Of a DNA stretch of 64,000 nucleotides, positions 10,266 to 20,800 are shown piece after piece. Source of the DNA: Psococerastis gibbosa (lineage: Eukaryota; Arthropoda; Insecta; Psocodea; Psocidae). Below the pieces are notes generated by a model. It saw only the letters and a list, made by a program, of their open reading frames with translations, made no database searches and was not told where the DNA came from. The stretch covers positions 46,484,804 through 46,548,803 of the forward strand of contig OZ020489.1 in the NCBI GenBank assembly GCA_963971405.1, in the 5' to 3' direction. Every line of letters starts with the position of its first letter. Position 1 is the first letter of the stretch. The position numbers and the translations under genes were made by a program.

Positions 10266-11871
10266 GGGGTGGGGTCACCGGTAGATTTCTTTCTGATGCG
10301 GTTTTTTCGATTCCAGTTGCGGTCCTGACCAATAGTTGTCATTGATGACCATACGGATTCGATGGGGTTTGCGTTCTAGACGCATTTGAAAAACGCTCCC
10401 TATCCCTTATACATAGGATTTTTTACATTTCATACAATTTTAAGAAATTCTCTCGATGGTTAGTCGACTTTTTTCGCTCAGACGTGGGATTTTATGTGGG
10501 CTACAAGAAATATGCGGAATCCCGGATCTCACTGGTCAAATTCGGCAATTTTTCCCCTTTTTTGAATATGCTTGTTCCGACCCTGACGCCCTGCATTCAT
10601 CGGTACACAATGCGCGGCACATGATTTCCCAGTAGTTTTTCAAGCCGCATCTACCTGCCAGGGTTATACAATTTTAAGAGGCAATTTTTCGCTTTTTTTT
10701 TTTTTTTATTTTTTTTTTGCGCAAATTTTTTGACTTTTTTTGGGGTCGAGATGGGTGTCGCTAGACGCGGGATTTCATCCCGAACACGACGATATATGGT
10801 TTATGGGGTGGTTTTCCCATAGGTTGCCAGCTAGCCCGGGATCAGTGCCTATTTGAAGCATTTCGGGTGCTCGGGGCCTGTGACGTCATCGCCCATGCAT
10901 TCTTATGGGAGATTTTGGTCAAAATGATCCGATGGCCATGAATGGGACATGGTTGGAAAGAGGAGGTGATTTCGAGCCGATTCGCCCGGTTTTTACTCGG
11001 ATGCGTTGGATACCGGCCGATTTGAGGGCGTTTCAAAGTTCGTTTTCAGGGATAGGAGCACACGTTAGGGGGGTGGGGTCACCGGTAGATTTCTTTCTGA
11101 TGCGGTTTTTTCGATTCCAGTTGCGGTCCTGACCAATAGTTGTCATTGATGACCATACGGATTCGACGGGGTTTGCGTTATAGACGCATTTGAAAAACGC
11201 ACCCTATCCCTTATACATAGGATTTTTTACATTTCATACAATTTTAAGAAATTCTCTCGATGGTTAGTCGACTTTTTTCGCTCAGACGTGGGATTTTATG
11301 TGGGCTACAAGAAAAATGCGGAATCCCGGATCTCACTGGTCAAATTCGGCAATTTTTCCCCTTTTTTGAATATGCTTGTTCCGACCCTGACGCCCTGCAT
11401 TCATCGGTACACAATGCGCGGCACATGATTTCCCAGTAGTTTTTCAAGCCGCATCTACCTGCCAGGGTTATACAATTTTAAGAGGCAATTTTTCGCTTTT
11501 TTTTTTTTTATTTTTTTTTTGCGCAAATTGTTTGACTTTTTTTGGGGTCGAGATGGGTGTCGCTAGACGCGGGATTTCATCCCGAACACGACGATATATG
11601 GTTTATGGGGTGGTTTTCCCATAGGTTGCCAGCTAGCCCGGGATCAGTGCCTATTTGAAGCATTTCGGGTGCTCGGGGCCTGTGACGTCATCGCCCATGC
11701 ATTCTTATGGGAGATTTTGGTCAAAATGATCCGATGGCCATGAATGGGACATGGTTGGAAAGAGGAGGTGATTTCGAGCCGATTCGCCCGGTTTTTACTC
11801 GGATGCGTTGGATACCGGCCGATTTGAGGGCGTTTCAAAGTTCGTTTTCAGGGATAGGAGCACACGTTAGG
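10266..11871 (+). repeat. Family B satellite, proximal part
   Basis: Diverged form of the same monomer. It begins part-way through a unit (10266-10582), then a complete unit (10583-11386, anchor 10905), then the left part of the unit that hosts the retrotransposon (11387-11871, anchor 11707). Family B markers are CGTTAGGGGGG in place of A's CGTTAAGGGGG, GGGATAGGAGCACACG, ACTCGGATGCG, CGGATCTCAC, GATTTCATCC and AGCATTTCGGGTGC. The two complete-type units share an A-interrupted poly-T tract and are nearly identical, which suggests a recent tandem duplication before the insertion. Confidence 0.93.
11864..11871 (+). repeat. Target site duplication, left copy (ACGTTAGG)
   Basis: ACGTTAGG lies next to the 5' end of the inserted element and is repeated at its 3' end (15266-15273). 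In uninterrupted B monomers the site is a single CACACGTTAGGGGGG. The exact ends are slightly ambiguous because the element begins with CCGTTAGCC, which repeats CGTTAG. Confidence 0.8.
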
Positions 11872-14800
11872 CCGTTAGCCACACTTGTCAACGTATGGGC
11901 CAATGGAGTGCATTTCAAAATAGTTGGACTTTACAACCCGCCGAACAACGACCCCAACTTCGATAGCATCACACAGATCACTCAACACCGTAATAGCATA
12001 GTAATTGGCGACTTCAACGCACATTCTGCTCGCTGGGGATACAACACAGCCAACAGGGCCGGCAGAACAGTTGAAAACCTTATTGATACCACAAATCTCA
12101 TTCGTACACCGTCGGCTGCGACTTTCCTCGCCTTTGCTGGACAAATGAGTACACCTGACTTAGCTCTTGCTCATGTCAATTTAGCTCCCAGAACAGAAGT
12201 GTTACTCGCAGATGCAATGGATGGGTGCGGGCATCGTCCCCTCTGCCTCAGAATAAAAAACAAAAGCCAAATACACAATGCACCTAAACTCACCAGGTGG
12301 AATTTCAAGAAGGCTAACTGGCAAAAGTTTGCACGTTTAACAGACACCTATCTCAACAACAGGGCGGTCGATCTTAACCCAGACAAGTCCTACGGCCGTG
12401 TAATCAATGGTATCATTACTGCTGCTAAAGAAAGCATCCCCAGGGGCCAAGTAAAACGATACAAACCTTTTTGGAACAACACTCTCAATACCCTCAAGAG
12501 AACCAGAAACGCTTCCCGCAGGCAAGCTGAAAAATCAAAAAAATTAAGTGACTGCCAACGGCTAAGAAAAAATCAAGCTTCCCTCAGACGAGAAATATTA
12601 GAAGCTAAAAGATCCGCGTACAGGTCGTTCGTATCAAAGCTTGACTTCCGAAAAGACGGGATAAAAGCTCATAGATACATTTCTAGCTTAAACAATGAAA
12701 AAACCAGTCGCAAGTGGGAACCAATCATGGTCAACGGCAAACAACTTACATGCCCAAAAAAAATTGCCAATGCCCTCTGCAAATACTACGCCGGAGCCAG
12801 CAGACTCAACATCACGCCAGCAGACCGAAAAAACGTGTTCACCAGAAGAGGAAGCAGCACCCCAGATGAGCATCCTGCCTTCGATAGCCATTTCACGTTT
12901 GAGGAATTAGAACTTGCGTTAACTACTCTGAAGAAAGGTAAATCAGCAGGTCCGGACGGCATCTTCCCAGACTTTGTCAGACACCTTGGTGCTCAAGCAA
13001 AAGTCACACTCTTACAGCTAATCAACCTAACATGGGAGTCCCGTGTCCCCGAACAGTGGAGAAAAGCAGAAGTTATAGCGCTGCTCAAAAAAGGAAAGCC
13101 CCCCAACCAACTCAGCAGCCACCGGCCAATATCACTCACTAGTGTATGCTGCAAGCTCGCAGAAAAGATGGTAGAACGCAGACTACGCGAATTCCTTGAG
13201 TCAAAGGGAACAATAAGCGATTGCCAAGCCGGATTCCGGAATCATAGATCAACAATTGACCAAATTGTCAAATTTTCGCAAACAGTAAAGGATGGCTTCC
13301 ACCACAAACAGTCGACACTAGCAGTTTTTGTAGACTTCAAGGCGGCCTACGATAAAATCTGGCGGGCTATGCTCTTAAAAAAACTAAAACGCGAAGGTGT
13401 GTGCGGAAAGATGTTTAATTGGATAAAAAGTCTGTTAACTCAGCGATTCATCAGGTGTAAATTTCAAAACAGGATCTCATCGTTCAGACAACTGCGCCAA
13501 GGTTTACCGCAGGGAGCGGTCCTTAGTTGTCTACTGTTCAACGTTATGATCGACGATCTTCAGAGAGCCATTGAATCGGTCGAGGGCATAAAATGTTTTT
13601 TATTCGCTGACGACGTCGTAATGTGGGCTACCGGCTCCAAAGTAGAAGCTCTCCAGGCCGCAATGAACTCAGCACTCAACCGACTGGAACACTGGGCCAA
13701 TTTCAATAAAATGGAAGTTAGTTCTGAGAAAACCATTGCCCAACTATTTACTTTCTCAACGAAATCAAACCACTTTAATCTGCTGTACAAAGGAGAAAGT
13801 CTGCAGCAAACCAAGATTTCCACATATTTAGGAATCACAATGGACTCTAAACTGTCATACAGCACTCACATCTCAACTACTGCAGCAAAAGCACAGAAAC
13901 GAAGCAATCTTCTAAAAAGGCTGGCAACAACAAAATGGGGGGCGAACCAAGACGTACTGTGCTCCGCTTACAAAACATATGTGCGCCCAGTGATGGAATA
14001 TGGCAGTGAAGTCACGTCGCTGTCAGCGGATGCCAATCTAAAAAAATTCGATGTAGTACAGAACAACGCGCTGAGAACAATTACCGGTGGTGTAAAATCT
14101 ACTCCTATTGTGGCAATGCAGCTCCAAACAGGTATTGAACCACTTGAAGCACGCAGAGACAAAATCACTCTAAACTTCTGGGAAAGAACCAAAAGGGTTG
14201 ATGTAAGGCACTGGAACGACTACCGACCAGCAACTCAGAGACTGAAGACGCAACCAACACCTCTAACCCACTACAAAGTCCTGCGTAACAAATACCAAAT
14301 TCCGACGCCCGTACGTGCGCCTCTGCAAAGTTACAATAAAACAGTGTCAGCGTTACCAAGCATAAACCTGAAAATACAAAGTACTGCAACTAACAAGAAA
14401 GACCTGAGCGCTTTTGAACTCAGACAAAGTGCCCTAGAAACTATACACAATCTATATCCAGCTACCGAGTGGCTCCATGTTTATACCGACGGCTCATACA
14501 ACCCTGAATCAAACTCCACAGGAGCTGGATCTTTCTGTAATTTATTTCAACAGCACTCAGCAGTAGGAAGGAATACAAGCAACTACGACGGTGAAGTTGT
14601 CGCCATTACCGAAGCTACCAACAGAATTCTCAACCTCACAACTAATCCCGGCAACCTGGTGTTCCTGATCGACTCCCAGGCGGCAATTCTGGCACTCAGT
14701 AACAACAAGCCCACTGACTGTCCCCGCACATCAAACTGCCGCAACAAACTAGCCGAACTCATCAATGCTGGGTGGAATGCCAGGCTTCAGTGGGTCCCAA

Positions 14801-15252
14801 GCCACGTCGGTCTCGTAGGAAATGAAATAGCGGACAAAATGGCAAAAAAGGGAGCGGAAGCAGACCAACCCGAAGCTCCACAAACCCTCCAGTCAGCACG
14901 GAACATAATAGCCGCGAAAATCTCCAAGGCCACTAGTCTTCAACTTCGGAGCCTGAGCACTGGTAAAAAATGGGAGCCACTCACCACCCCCGGACACATC
15001 CCGTCAAACTTGGAGAGAAGCGCTGCGGTCGCGCGTTTCCGCCTAACTATCGGACACGACTTACTCCAAGCCCACCTTCACCGCATCGGAATTGCTGACT
15101 CCGACATCTGTCCACTGTGCGCGTCCGGAAGGATGGTGGCCACTCACTTGGAGACCTGTTCCAGATTAAAACTTCTTCCTGCCGACACAACGAGGCGCTA
15201 CTGGGAGGCTCGGCGTCTAATGGCCCAACTGCCACAGACGGGCGTTGGCTAA
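11872..15252 (+). CDS. Retrotransposon ORF2 fragment: endonuclease (partial), reverse transcriptase, RNase H
   Basis: About 1126 uninterrupted codons. The open frame extends upstream to an ATG at 11707, but its first 55 residues are satellite, so true element coding starts at residue 56. With residues numbered from 11707: the partial APE-type endonuclease has GDFNAHS (101-107) and TPDLA (149-153). Where SDH is normally found it reads GCGHRPL (173-179), so the usual aspartate is glycine. The reverse transcriptase covers about 395-720, with AGPDG (414-418), VDFKAAYD (542-549; D543), LPQGAVLS (600-607) and FADD (633-636; D635, D636). RNase H has YTDGS (926-930; D928), GEVV (E963), LIDS (D989), PSHVG (1031-1035) and IAD (D1043). 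A knuckle C1135-x2-C1138-x8-H1147-x3-C1151 precedes the C-terminus. RT and RNase H catalytic residues are present. The fragment has lost about the first 100 endonuclease residues (my estimate), so it is unlikely to retrotranspose on its own. Translation from the satellite ATG is not supported. Confidence 0.93.
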   Translation, partial: PLATLVNVWANGVHFKIVGLYNPPNNDPNFDSITQITQHRNSIVIGDFNAHSARWGYNTANRAGRTVENLIDTTNLIRTPSAATFLAFAGQMSTPDLALAHVNLAPRTEVLLADAMDGCGHRPLCLRIKNKSQIHNAPKLTRWNFKKANWQKFARLTDTYLNNRAVDLNPDKSYGRVINGIITAAKESIPRGQVKRYKPFWNNTLNTLKRTRNASRRQAEKSKKLSDCQRLRKNQASLRREILEAKRSAYRSFVSKLDFRKDGIKAHRYISSLNNEKTSRKWEPIMVNGKQLTCPKKIANALCKYYAGASRLNITPADRKNVFTRRGSSTPDEHPAFDSHFTFEELELALTTLKKGKSAGPDGIFPDFVRHLGAQAKVTLLQLINLTWESRVPEQWRKAEVIALLKKGKPPNQLSSHRPISLTSVCCKLAEKMVERRLREFLESKGTISDCQAGFRNHRSTIDQIVKFSQTVKDGFHHKQSTLAVFVDFKAAYDKIWRAMLLKKLKREGVCGKMFNWIKSLLTQRFIRCKFQNRISSFRQLRQGLPQGAVLSCLLFNVMIDDLQRAIESVEGIKCFLFADDVVMWATGSKVEALQAAMNSALNRLEHWANFNKMEVSSEKTIAQLFTFSTKSNHFNLLYKGESLQQTKISTYLGITMDSKLSYSTHISTTAAKAQKRSNLLKRLATTKWGANQDVLCSAYKTYVRPVMEYGSEVTSLSADANLKKFDVVQNNALRTITGGVKSTPIVAMQLQTGIEPLEARRDKITLNFWERTKRVDVRHWNDYRPATQRLKTQPTPLTHYKVLRNKYQIPTPVRAPLQSYNKTVSALPSINLKIQSTATNKKDLSAFELRQSALETIHNLYPATEWLHVYTDGSYNPESNSTGAGSFCNLFQQHSAVGRNTSNYDGEVVAITEATNRILNLTTNPGNLVFLIDSQAAILALSNNKPTDCPRTSNCRNKLAELINAGWNARLQWVPSHVGLVGNEIADKMAKKGAEADQPEAPQTLQSARNIIAAKISKATSLQLRSLSTGKKWEPLTTPGHIPSNLERSAAVARFRLTIGHDLLQAHLHRIGIADSDICPLCASGRMVATHLETCSRLKLLPADTTRRYWEARRLMAQLPQTGVG

Positions 15253-15265
15253 ACTAAACTAACTA
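11872..15265 (+). mobile_element. 5'-truncated non-LTR (LINE-type) retrotransposon in a family B monomer
   Basis: Insertion of 3394 bp flanked by an 8-bp duplication of the target. The sequence codes for the C-terminal part of an APE-type endonuclease, a reverse transcriptase, RNase H and a CCHC zinc knuckle, the layout of non-LTR elements that carry RNase H (for example in the I, R1 and LOA groups; I do not assign a clade). The 5' end, including ORF1 and the N-terminal endonuclease, is missing, as expected from incomplete target-primed reverse transcription. There is no poly-A tail; the 3' end is a short TAAAC/TAAC repeat that includes the stop codon. Sense orientation runs toward the telomere. 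The frame is open throughout, which suggests a young copy. Confidence 0.95.
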
Positions 15266-15266
15266 A
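15250..15266 (+). other. Short 3' tail of the retrotransposon, (TAAAC)2(TAAC)n
   Basis: The stop codon TAA is the first unit of the tail TAAAC-TAAAC-TAAC-TAAC, and the target duplication starts at once. There is effectively no 3' untranslated region and no AATAAA signal. The tail and target together form the 10-bp palindrome CTAACGTTAG (15263-15272). Simple-repeat tails in place of poly-A are known in some non-LTR groups. Confidence 0.8.
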
Positions 15267-15273
15267 CGTTAGG
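15266..15273 (+). repeat. Target site duplication, right copy (ACGTTAGG)
   Basis: Matches 11864-11871. The satellite resumes from here as GGGGTGGGGTCACC, exactly where the left flank broke off, so no target sequence was lost. Confidence 0.8.
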
Positions 15274-17840
15274 GGGGTGGGGTCACCGGTAGATTTCTTT
15301 CTGATGCGGTTTTTTCGATTCCAGTTGCGGTCCTGACCAATAGTTGTCATTGATGACCATACGGATTCGATGGGGTTTGCGTTCTAGACGCATTTGAAAA
15401 ACGCTCCCTATCCCTTATACATAGGATTTTTTACATTTCATACAATTTTAAGAAATTCTCTCGATGGTTAGTCGACTTTTTTCGCTCAGACGTGGGATTT
15501 TATGTGGGCTACAAGAAAAATGCGGAATCCCGGTTCTCACTGGTCAAATTCGGCAATTTTTCCCCTTTTTTGAATATGCTTGTTCCGACCCTGACGCCCT
15601 GCATTCATCGGTACACAATGCGCGGCACATGATTTCCCAGTAGTTTTTCAAGCCGCATCTACCTGCCAGGGTTATACAATTTTAAGAGGCAATTTTTCGT
15701 TTTTTTTTTTTTTTTTTTTTTTTTTGCGCAAATTTTTTGACTTTTTTTGGGGTCGAGATGGGTGTCGCTAGACGCGGGATTTCATCCCGAACACGACGAT
15801 ATATGGTTTATGGGGTGGTTTTCCCATAGGTTGCCGGCTAGCCCGGGATCAGTGCCTATTTGAAGCATTTCGGGTGCTCGGGGCCTGTGACGTCATCGCC
15901 CATGCATTCTTATGGGAGATTTTGGTCAAAATGATCCGATGGCCATGAATGGGACATGGTTGGAAAGAGGAGGTGATTTCGAGCCGATTCGCCCGGTTTT
16001 TACTCGTATGCGTTGGATACCGGCCGATTTGAGGGCGTTTCAAAGTTCGTTTTCAGGGATAGGAGCACACGTTGGGGGGGTGGGGTCACCGGTAGATTTC
16101 TTTCTGATGCGGTTTTTTCGATTCCAGTTGCGGTCCTGACCAATAGTTGTCATTGATGACCATACGGATTCGATGGGGTTTGCGTTCTAGACGCATTTGA
16201 AAAACGCCCCCTATCCCTTATACATAGGATTTTTTACATTTCATACAATTTTAAGAAATTCTCTCGATGGTTAGTCGACTTTTTTCGCTCAGACGTGGGA
16301 TTTTATGTGGGCTACAAGAAAAATGCGGAATCCCGGATCTCACTGGTCAAATTCGGCAATTTTTCCCGTTTTTTTGAATATGCTTGTTCCGACCCTGACG
16401 CCCTGCATTCATCGGTACACAATGCGCGGCACATGATTTCCCAGTAGTTTTTCAAGCCGCATCTACCTGCCAGGGTTATACAATTTTAAGAGGCAATTTT
16501 TCGTTTATTTTTTTTTTTTTTTTTTTTTGACTTTTTTTTGGGGTCGAGATGGGTGTCGCTAGACGCGGGATTTCATCCCGAACACGACGATATATGGTTT
16601 ATGGGGTGGTTTTCCCATAGGTTGCCGGCTAGCCCGGGATCAGTGCCTATTTGAAGCATTTCGGGTGCTCGGGGCCTGTGACGTCATCGCCCATGCATTC
16701 TTATGGGAGATTTTGGTCAAAATGATCCGATGGCCATGAATGGGACATGGTTGGAAAGAGGAGGTGATTTCGAGCCGATTCGCCCGGTTTTTACTCGGAT
16801 GCGTTGGATACCGGCCGATTTGAGGGCGTTTCAAAGTTCGTTTTCAGGGATAGGAGCACACGTTAGGGGGGTGGGGTCACCGGTAGATTTCTTTCTGATG
16901 CGGTTTTTTCGATTCCAGTTGCGGTCCTGACCAATAGTTGTCATTGATGACCATACGGATTCGATGGGGTTTGCGTTCTAGACGCATTTGAAAAACGCTC
17001 CCTATCCCTTATACATAGGATTTTTTACATTTCATACAATTTTAAGAAATTCTCTCGATGGTTAGTCGACTTTTTTCGCTCAGACGTGGGATTTTATGTG
17101 GGCTACAAGAAAAATGCGGAATCCCGGATCTCACTGGTCAAATTCGGCAATTTTTCCCCTTTTTTGAATATGCTTGTTCCGACCCTGACGCCCTGCATTC
17201 ATCGGTACACAATGCGCGGCACATGATTTCCCAGTAGTTTTTCAAGCCGCATCTACCTGCCAGGGTTATACAATTTTAAGAGGCAATTTTTCGTTTTTTT
17301 TTTTTTTTTTTTTTTTTTTGCGCAAATTTTTTGACTTTTTTTGGGGTCGAGATGGGTGTCGCTAGACGCGGGATTTCATCCCGAACACGACGATATATGG
17401 TTTATGGGGTGGTTTTCCCATAGGTTGCCGGCTAGCCCGGGATCAGTGCCTATTTGAAGCATTTCGGGTGCTCGGGGCCTGTGACGTCATCGCCCATGCA
17501 TTCTTATGGGAGATTTTGGTCAAAATGATCCGATGGCCATGAATGGGACATGGTTGGAAAGAGGAGGTGATTTCGAGCCGATTCGCCCGGTTTTTACTCG
17601 TATGCGTTGGATACCGGCCGATTTGAGGGCGTTTCAAAGTTCGTTTTCAGGGATAGGAGCACACGTTGGGGGGGTGGGGTCACCGGTAGATTTCTTTCTG
17701 ATGCGGTTTTTTCGATTCCAGTTGCGGTCCTGACCAATAGTTGTCATTGATGACCATACGGATTCGATGGGGTTTGCGTTCTAGACGCATTTGAAAAACG
17801 CTCCCTATCCCTTATACATAGGATTTTTTACATTTCATAC
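15274..17840 (+). repeat. Family B satellite, distal part
   Basis: The rest of the interrupted monomer (to 15590) and monomers anchored at 15912, 16703 and 17506. The first and last of these share ACTCGTATGCG and CACGTTGGGGGGG at a distance of 1594 bp, so a two-monomer repeat is visible. The unit at 16395-17184 has lost GCGCAAAT after its poly-T tract. The 17506 monomer is B on the left but has changed to A by CATACGATTTT/CCCGCTTCTC, which places the B-to-A boundary between about 17660 and 17840. Confidence 0.92.
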
Positions 17841-20800
17841 GATTTTAAGAAATTCTCTCGATGGTTAGTCGACTTTTTTCGCTCAGACGTGGGATTTTAT
17901 GTGGGCTACAAGAAAAATGCGGAATCCCGCTTCTCACTGGTCAAATTCGGCAATTTTTCCCCTTTTTTGAATATCCTTGTTCCGACCCTGACGCCACACA
18001 ATGATCGATACACAATGCGCGATACCTGATCTCCCACTAGTTTTTCAAGCCGCATCTAGCTGCCAGGGTTATACAATTTAAAGAGGCAATTTTTCGTTTT
18101 TTTTTTTTTGCGCCCATTTTTTTGACTTTTTTTGGGGTCGAGATTGGTGTCGCTAGACGCGGGATTTTATCCCGAACACGACGATATATGGTTTATGGGG
18201 TGGTTTTCCCATAGGTTGCCGGCTAGCCCGGGATCAGTGACTATTTGAAGTATTTCGGGGGCTCGGAGCCTGTGACGTCATCGCCCATGCATTCTTATGG
18301 GAAATTTTGGTCAAAATGATCCGATTGCCATGAATGGCACATGGTTGGAAAGAGGAGGTGATTTCGAGCTGATTCGCCCGGTTTTTACTCTGATTCGTTT
18401 GATACCGTCCGATTTGAGGGCGTTGCAAAGTCGGTTTTCAAGGTATGTTGCACACATTAAGGGGGTGGGGTCACCGGTAGATTTCTTTCTGATGCGGTTT
18501 TTTCGATTCCAGTTGCGGTCCTGACCAATAGTTGTCATTGATGACCATACGGATTCGATGGGGTTTGCGTTCTAGACGCATTTGAAAAACGCTCCCTATC
18601 CCTTATACATAGGATTTTTTACATTTCATACGATGTTAAGAAATTCTCTCGATGGTTAGTCGACTTTTTTCGCTCAGACGTGGGATTTTATGTGGGCTAC
18701 AAGAAAAATGCGGAATCCCGCTTCTCACTGGTCAAATTCGGCAATTTTTCCCCTTTTTTGAATATCCTTGTTCCGACCCTGACGCCACACAATGATCGAT
18801 ACACAATGCGCGATACCTGATCTCCCACTAGTTTTTCAAGCCGCATCTAGCTGCCAGGGTTATACAATTTAAAGAGGCAATTTTTCGTTTTTTTTTTTTT
18901 TTTGCGCCCATTTTTTTGACTTTTTTTGGGGTCGAGATTGGTGTCGCTAGATGCGGGATTTTATCCCGAACACGACGATATATGGTTTATGGGGTGGTTT
19001 TCCCATAGGTTGCCGGCTAGCCCGGGATCAGTGACTATTTGAAGGATTTCGGGGGCTCGGGGCCTGTGACGTCATCGCCCATGCATTCTTATGGGAAATT
19101 TTGGTCAAAATGATCCGATTGCCATGAATGGCACATGGTTGGAAAGAGGAGGTGATTTCGAGCCGATTCACCCGGTTTTTACTCTGATTCGTTTGATACC
19201 GTCCGATTTGAGGGCGTTGCAAAGTCGGTTTTCAAGGTATGTTGCACACGTTAAGGGGGTGGGGTCACCGGTAGATTTCTTTCTGATGCGGTTTTTTCGA
19301 TTCCAGTTGCGGTCCTGACCAATAGTTGTCATTGATGACCATACGGATTCGATGGGGTTTGCGTTCTAGACGCATTTGAAAAACGCTCCCTATCCCTTAT
19401 ACATAGGATTTTTAACATTTCATACGATGTTAAGAAATTCTCTCGATGGTTAGTCGACTTTTTTCGCTCAGACGTGGGATTTTATGTGGGCTACAAGAAA
19501 AATGCGGAATCCCGCTTCTCACTGGTCAAATTCGGCAATTTTTCCCCTTTTTTGAATATCCTTGTTCCGACCCTGACGCCACACAATGATCGATACACAA
19601 TGCGCGATACCTGATCTCCCACTAGTTTTTCAAGCCGCATCTAGCTGCCAGGGTTGTACAATTTAAAGAGGCCATTTGGCAATTTTTCGTTTTTTTTTTT
19701 TTTTTTTTTGCGCCCATTTTTTTGACTTCTTTTGGGGTCGAGATGGGTGTCGCCAGACGCGGGATGTTATCCCGAACACGACGATACATGGTTTATGGGG
19801 TGGTTTTCCCATAGGTTGCCGGCTAGCCCGGGATCAGTGACTATTTGAAGGATTTCGGGGGCTCGGGGCCTGTGACGTCATCGCCCATGCATTCTTATGG
19901 GAAATTTTGGTCAAATTGATCCGATTGCCATGAATGGCACATGGTTGGAAAGAGGAGGTGATTTCGAGCCGATTCGCCCGGTTTTTACTCTGATTCGTTT
20001 GATACCGTCCGATTTGAGGGCGTTGCAAAGTCGGTTTTCAAGGTATGTTGCACACGTTAAGGGGGTGGGGTCACCGGTAGATTTCTTTCTGATGCGGTTT
20101 TTTCGATTCCAGTTGCGGTCCTGACCAATAGTTGTCATTGATGACCATACGGATTCGATGGGGTTTGCGTTCTAGACGCATTTGAAAAACGCTCCCTATC
20201 CCTTATACATAGGATTTTTTACATTTCATACGATGTTAAGAAATTCTCTCGATGGTTAGTCGACTTTTTTCGCTCAGACGTGGGATTTTATGTGGGCTAC
20301 AAGAAAAATGCGGAATCCCGCTTCTCACTGGTCAAATTCGGCAATTTTTCCCCTTTTTTGAATATCCTTGTTCCGACCCTGACGCCACACAATGATCGAT
20401 ACACAATGCGCGATACCTGATCTCCCACTAGTTTTTCAAGCCGCATCTAGCTGCCAGGGTTATACAATTTAAAGAGGCAATTTTTCGTTTTTTTTTTTTT
20501 TTGCGCCCATTTTTTTGACTTTTTTTGGGAGTCGAGATTGGTGTCGCTAGACGCGGGATTTTATCCCGAACACGACGATATATGGTTTATGGGGTGGTTT
20601 TCCCATAGGTTGCCGGCTAGCCCGGGATCAGTGACTATTTGAAGGATTTCGGGGGCTCGGAGCCTGTGACGTCATCGCCCATGCATTCTTATGGGAAATT
20701 TTGGTCAAAATGATCCGATTGCCATGAATGGCACATGGTTGGAAAGAGGAGGTGATTTCGAGCTGATTCGCCCGGTTTTTACTCTGATTCGTTTGATACC

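Noticed and set aside
13560-13865. Reverse-strand frames of up to about 100 residues within the retrotransposon
   Set aside because: They lie wholly antisense to a well-supported RT coding region and show no recognisable domain.
11872-15265. An LTR retrotransposon or retrovirus-like element
   Set aside because: There are no long terminal repeats, protease, integrase or envelope-like sequences; the endonuclease is APE-type and the insertion has a 5' truncation, which are LINE features.
11872-15265. Naming the element as TRAS, SART, R1 or another defined family
   Set aside because: The target site suggests a telomere-related specificity, but one truncated copy and motifs read by eye are not enough to assign a clade.
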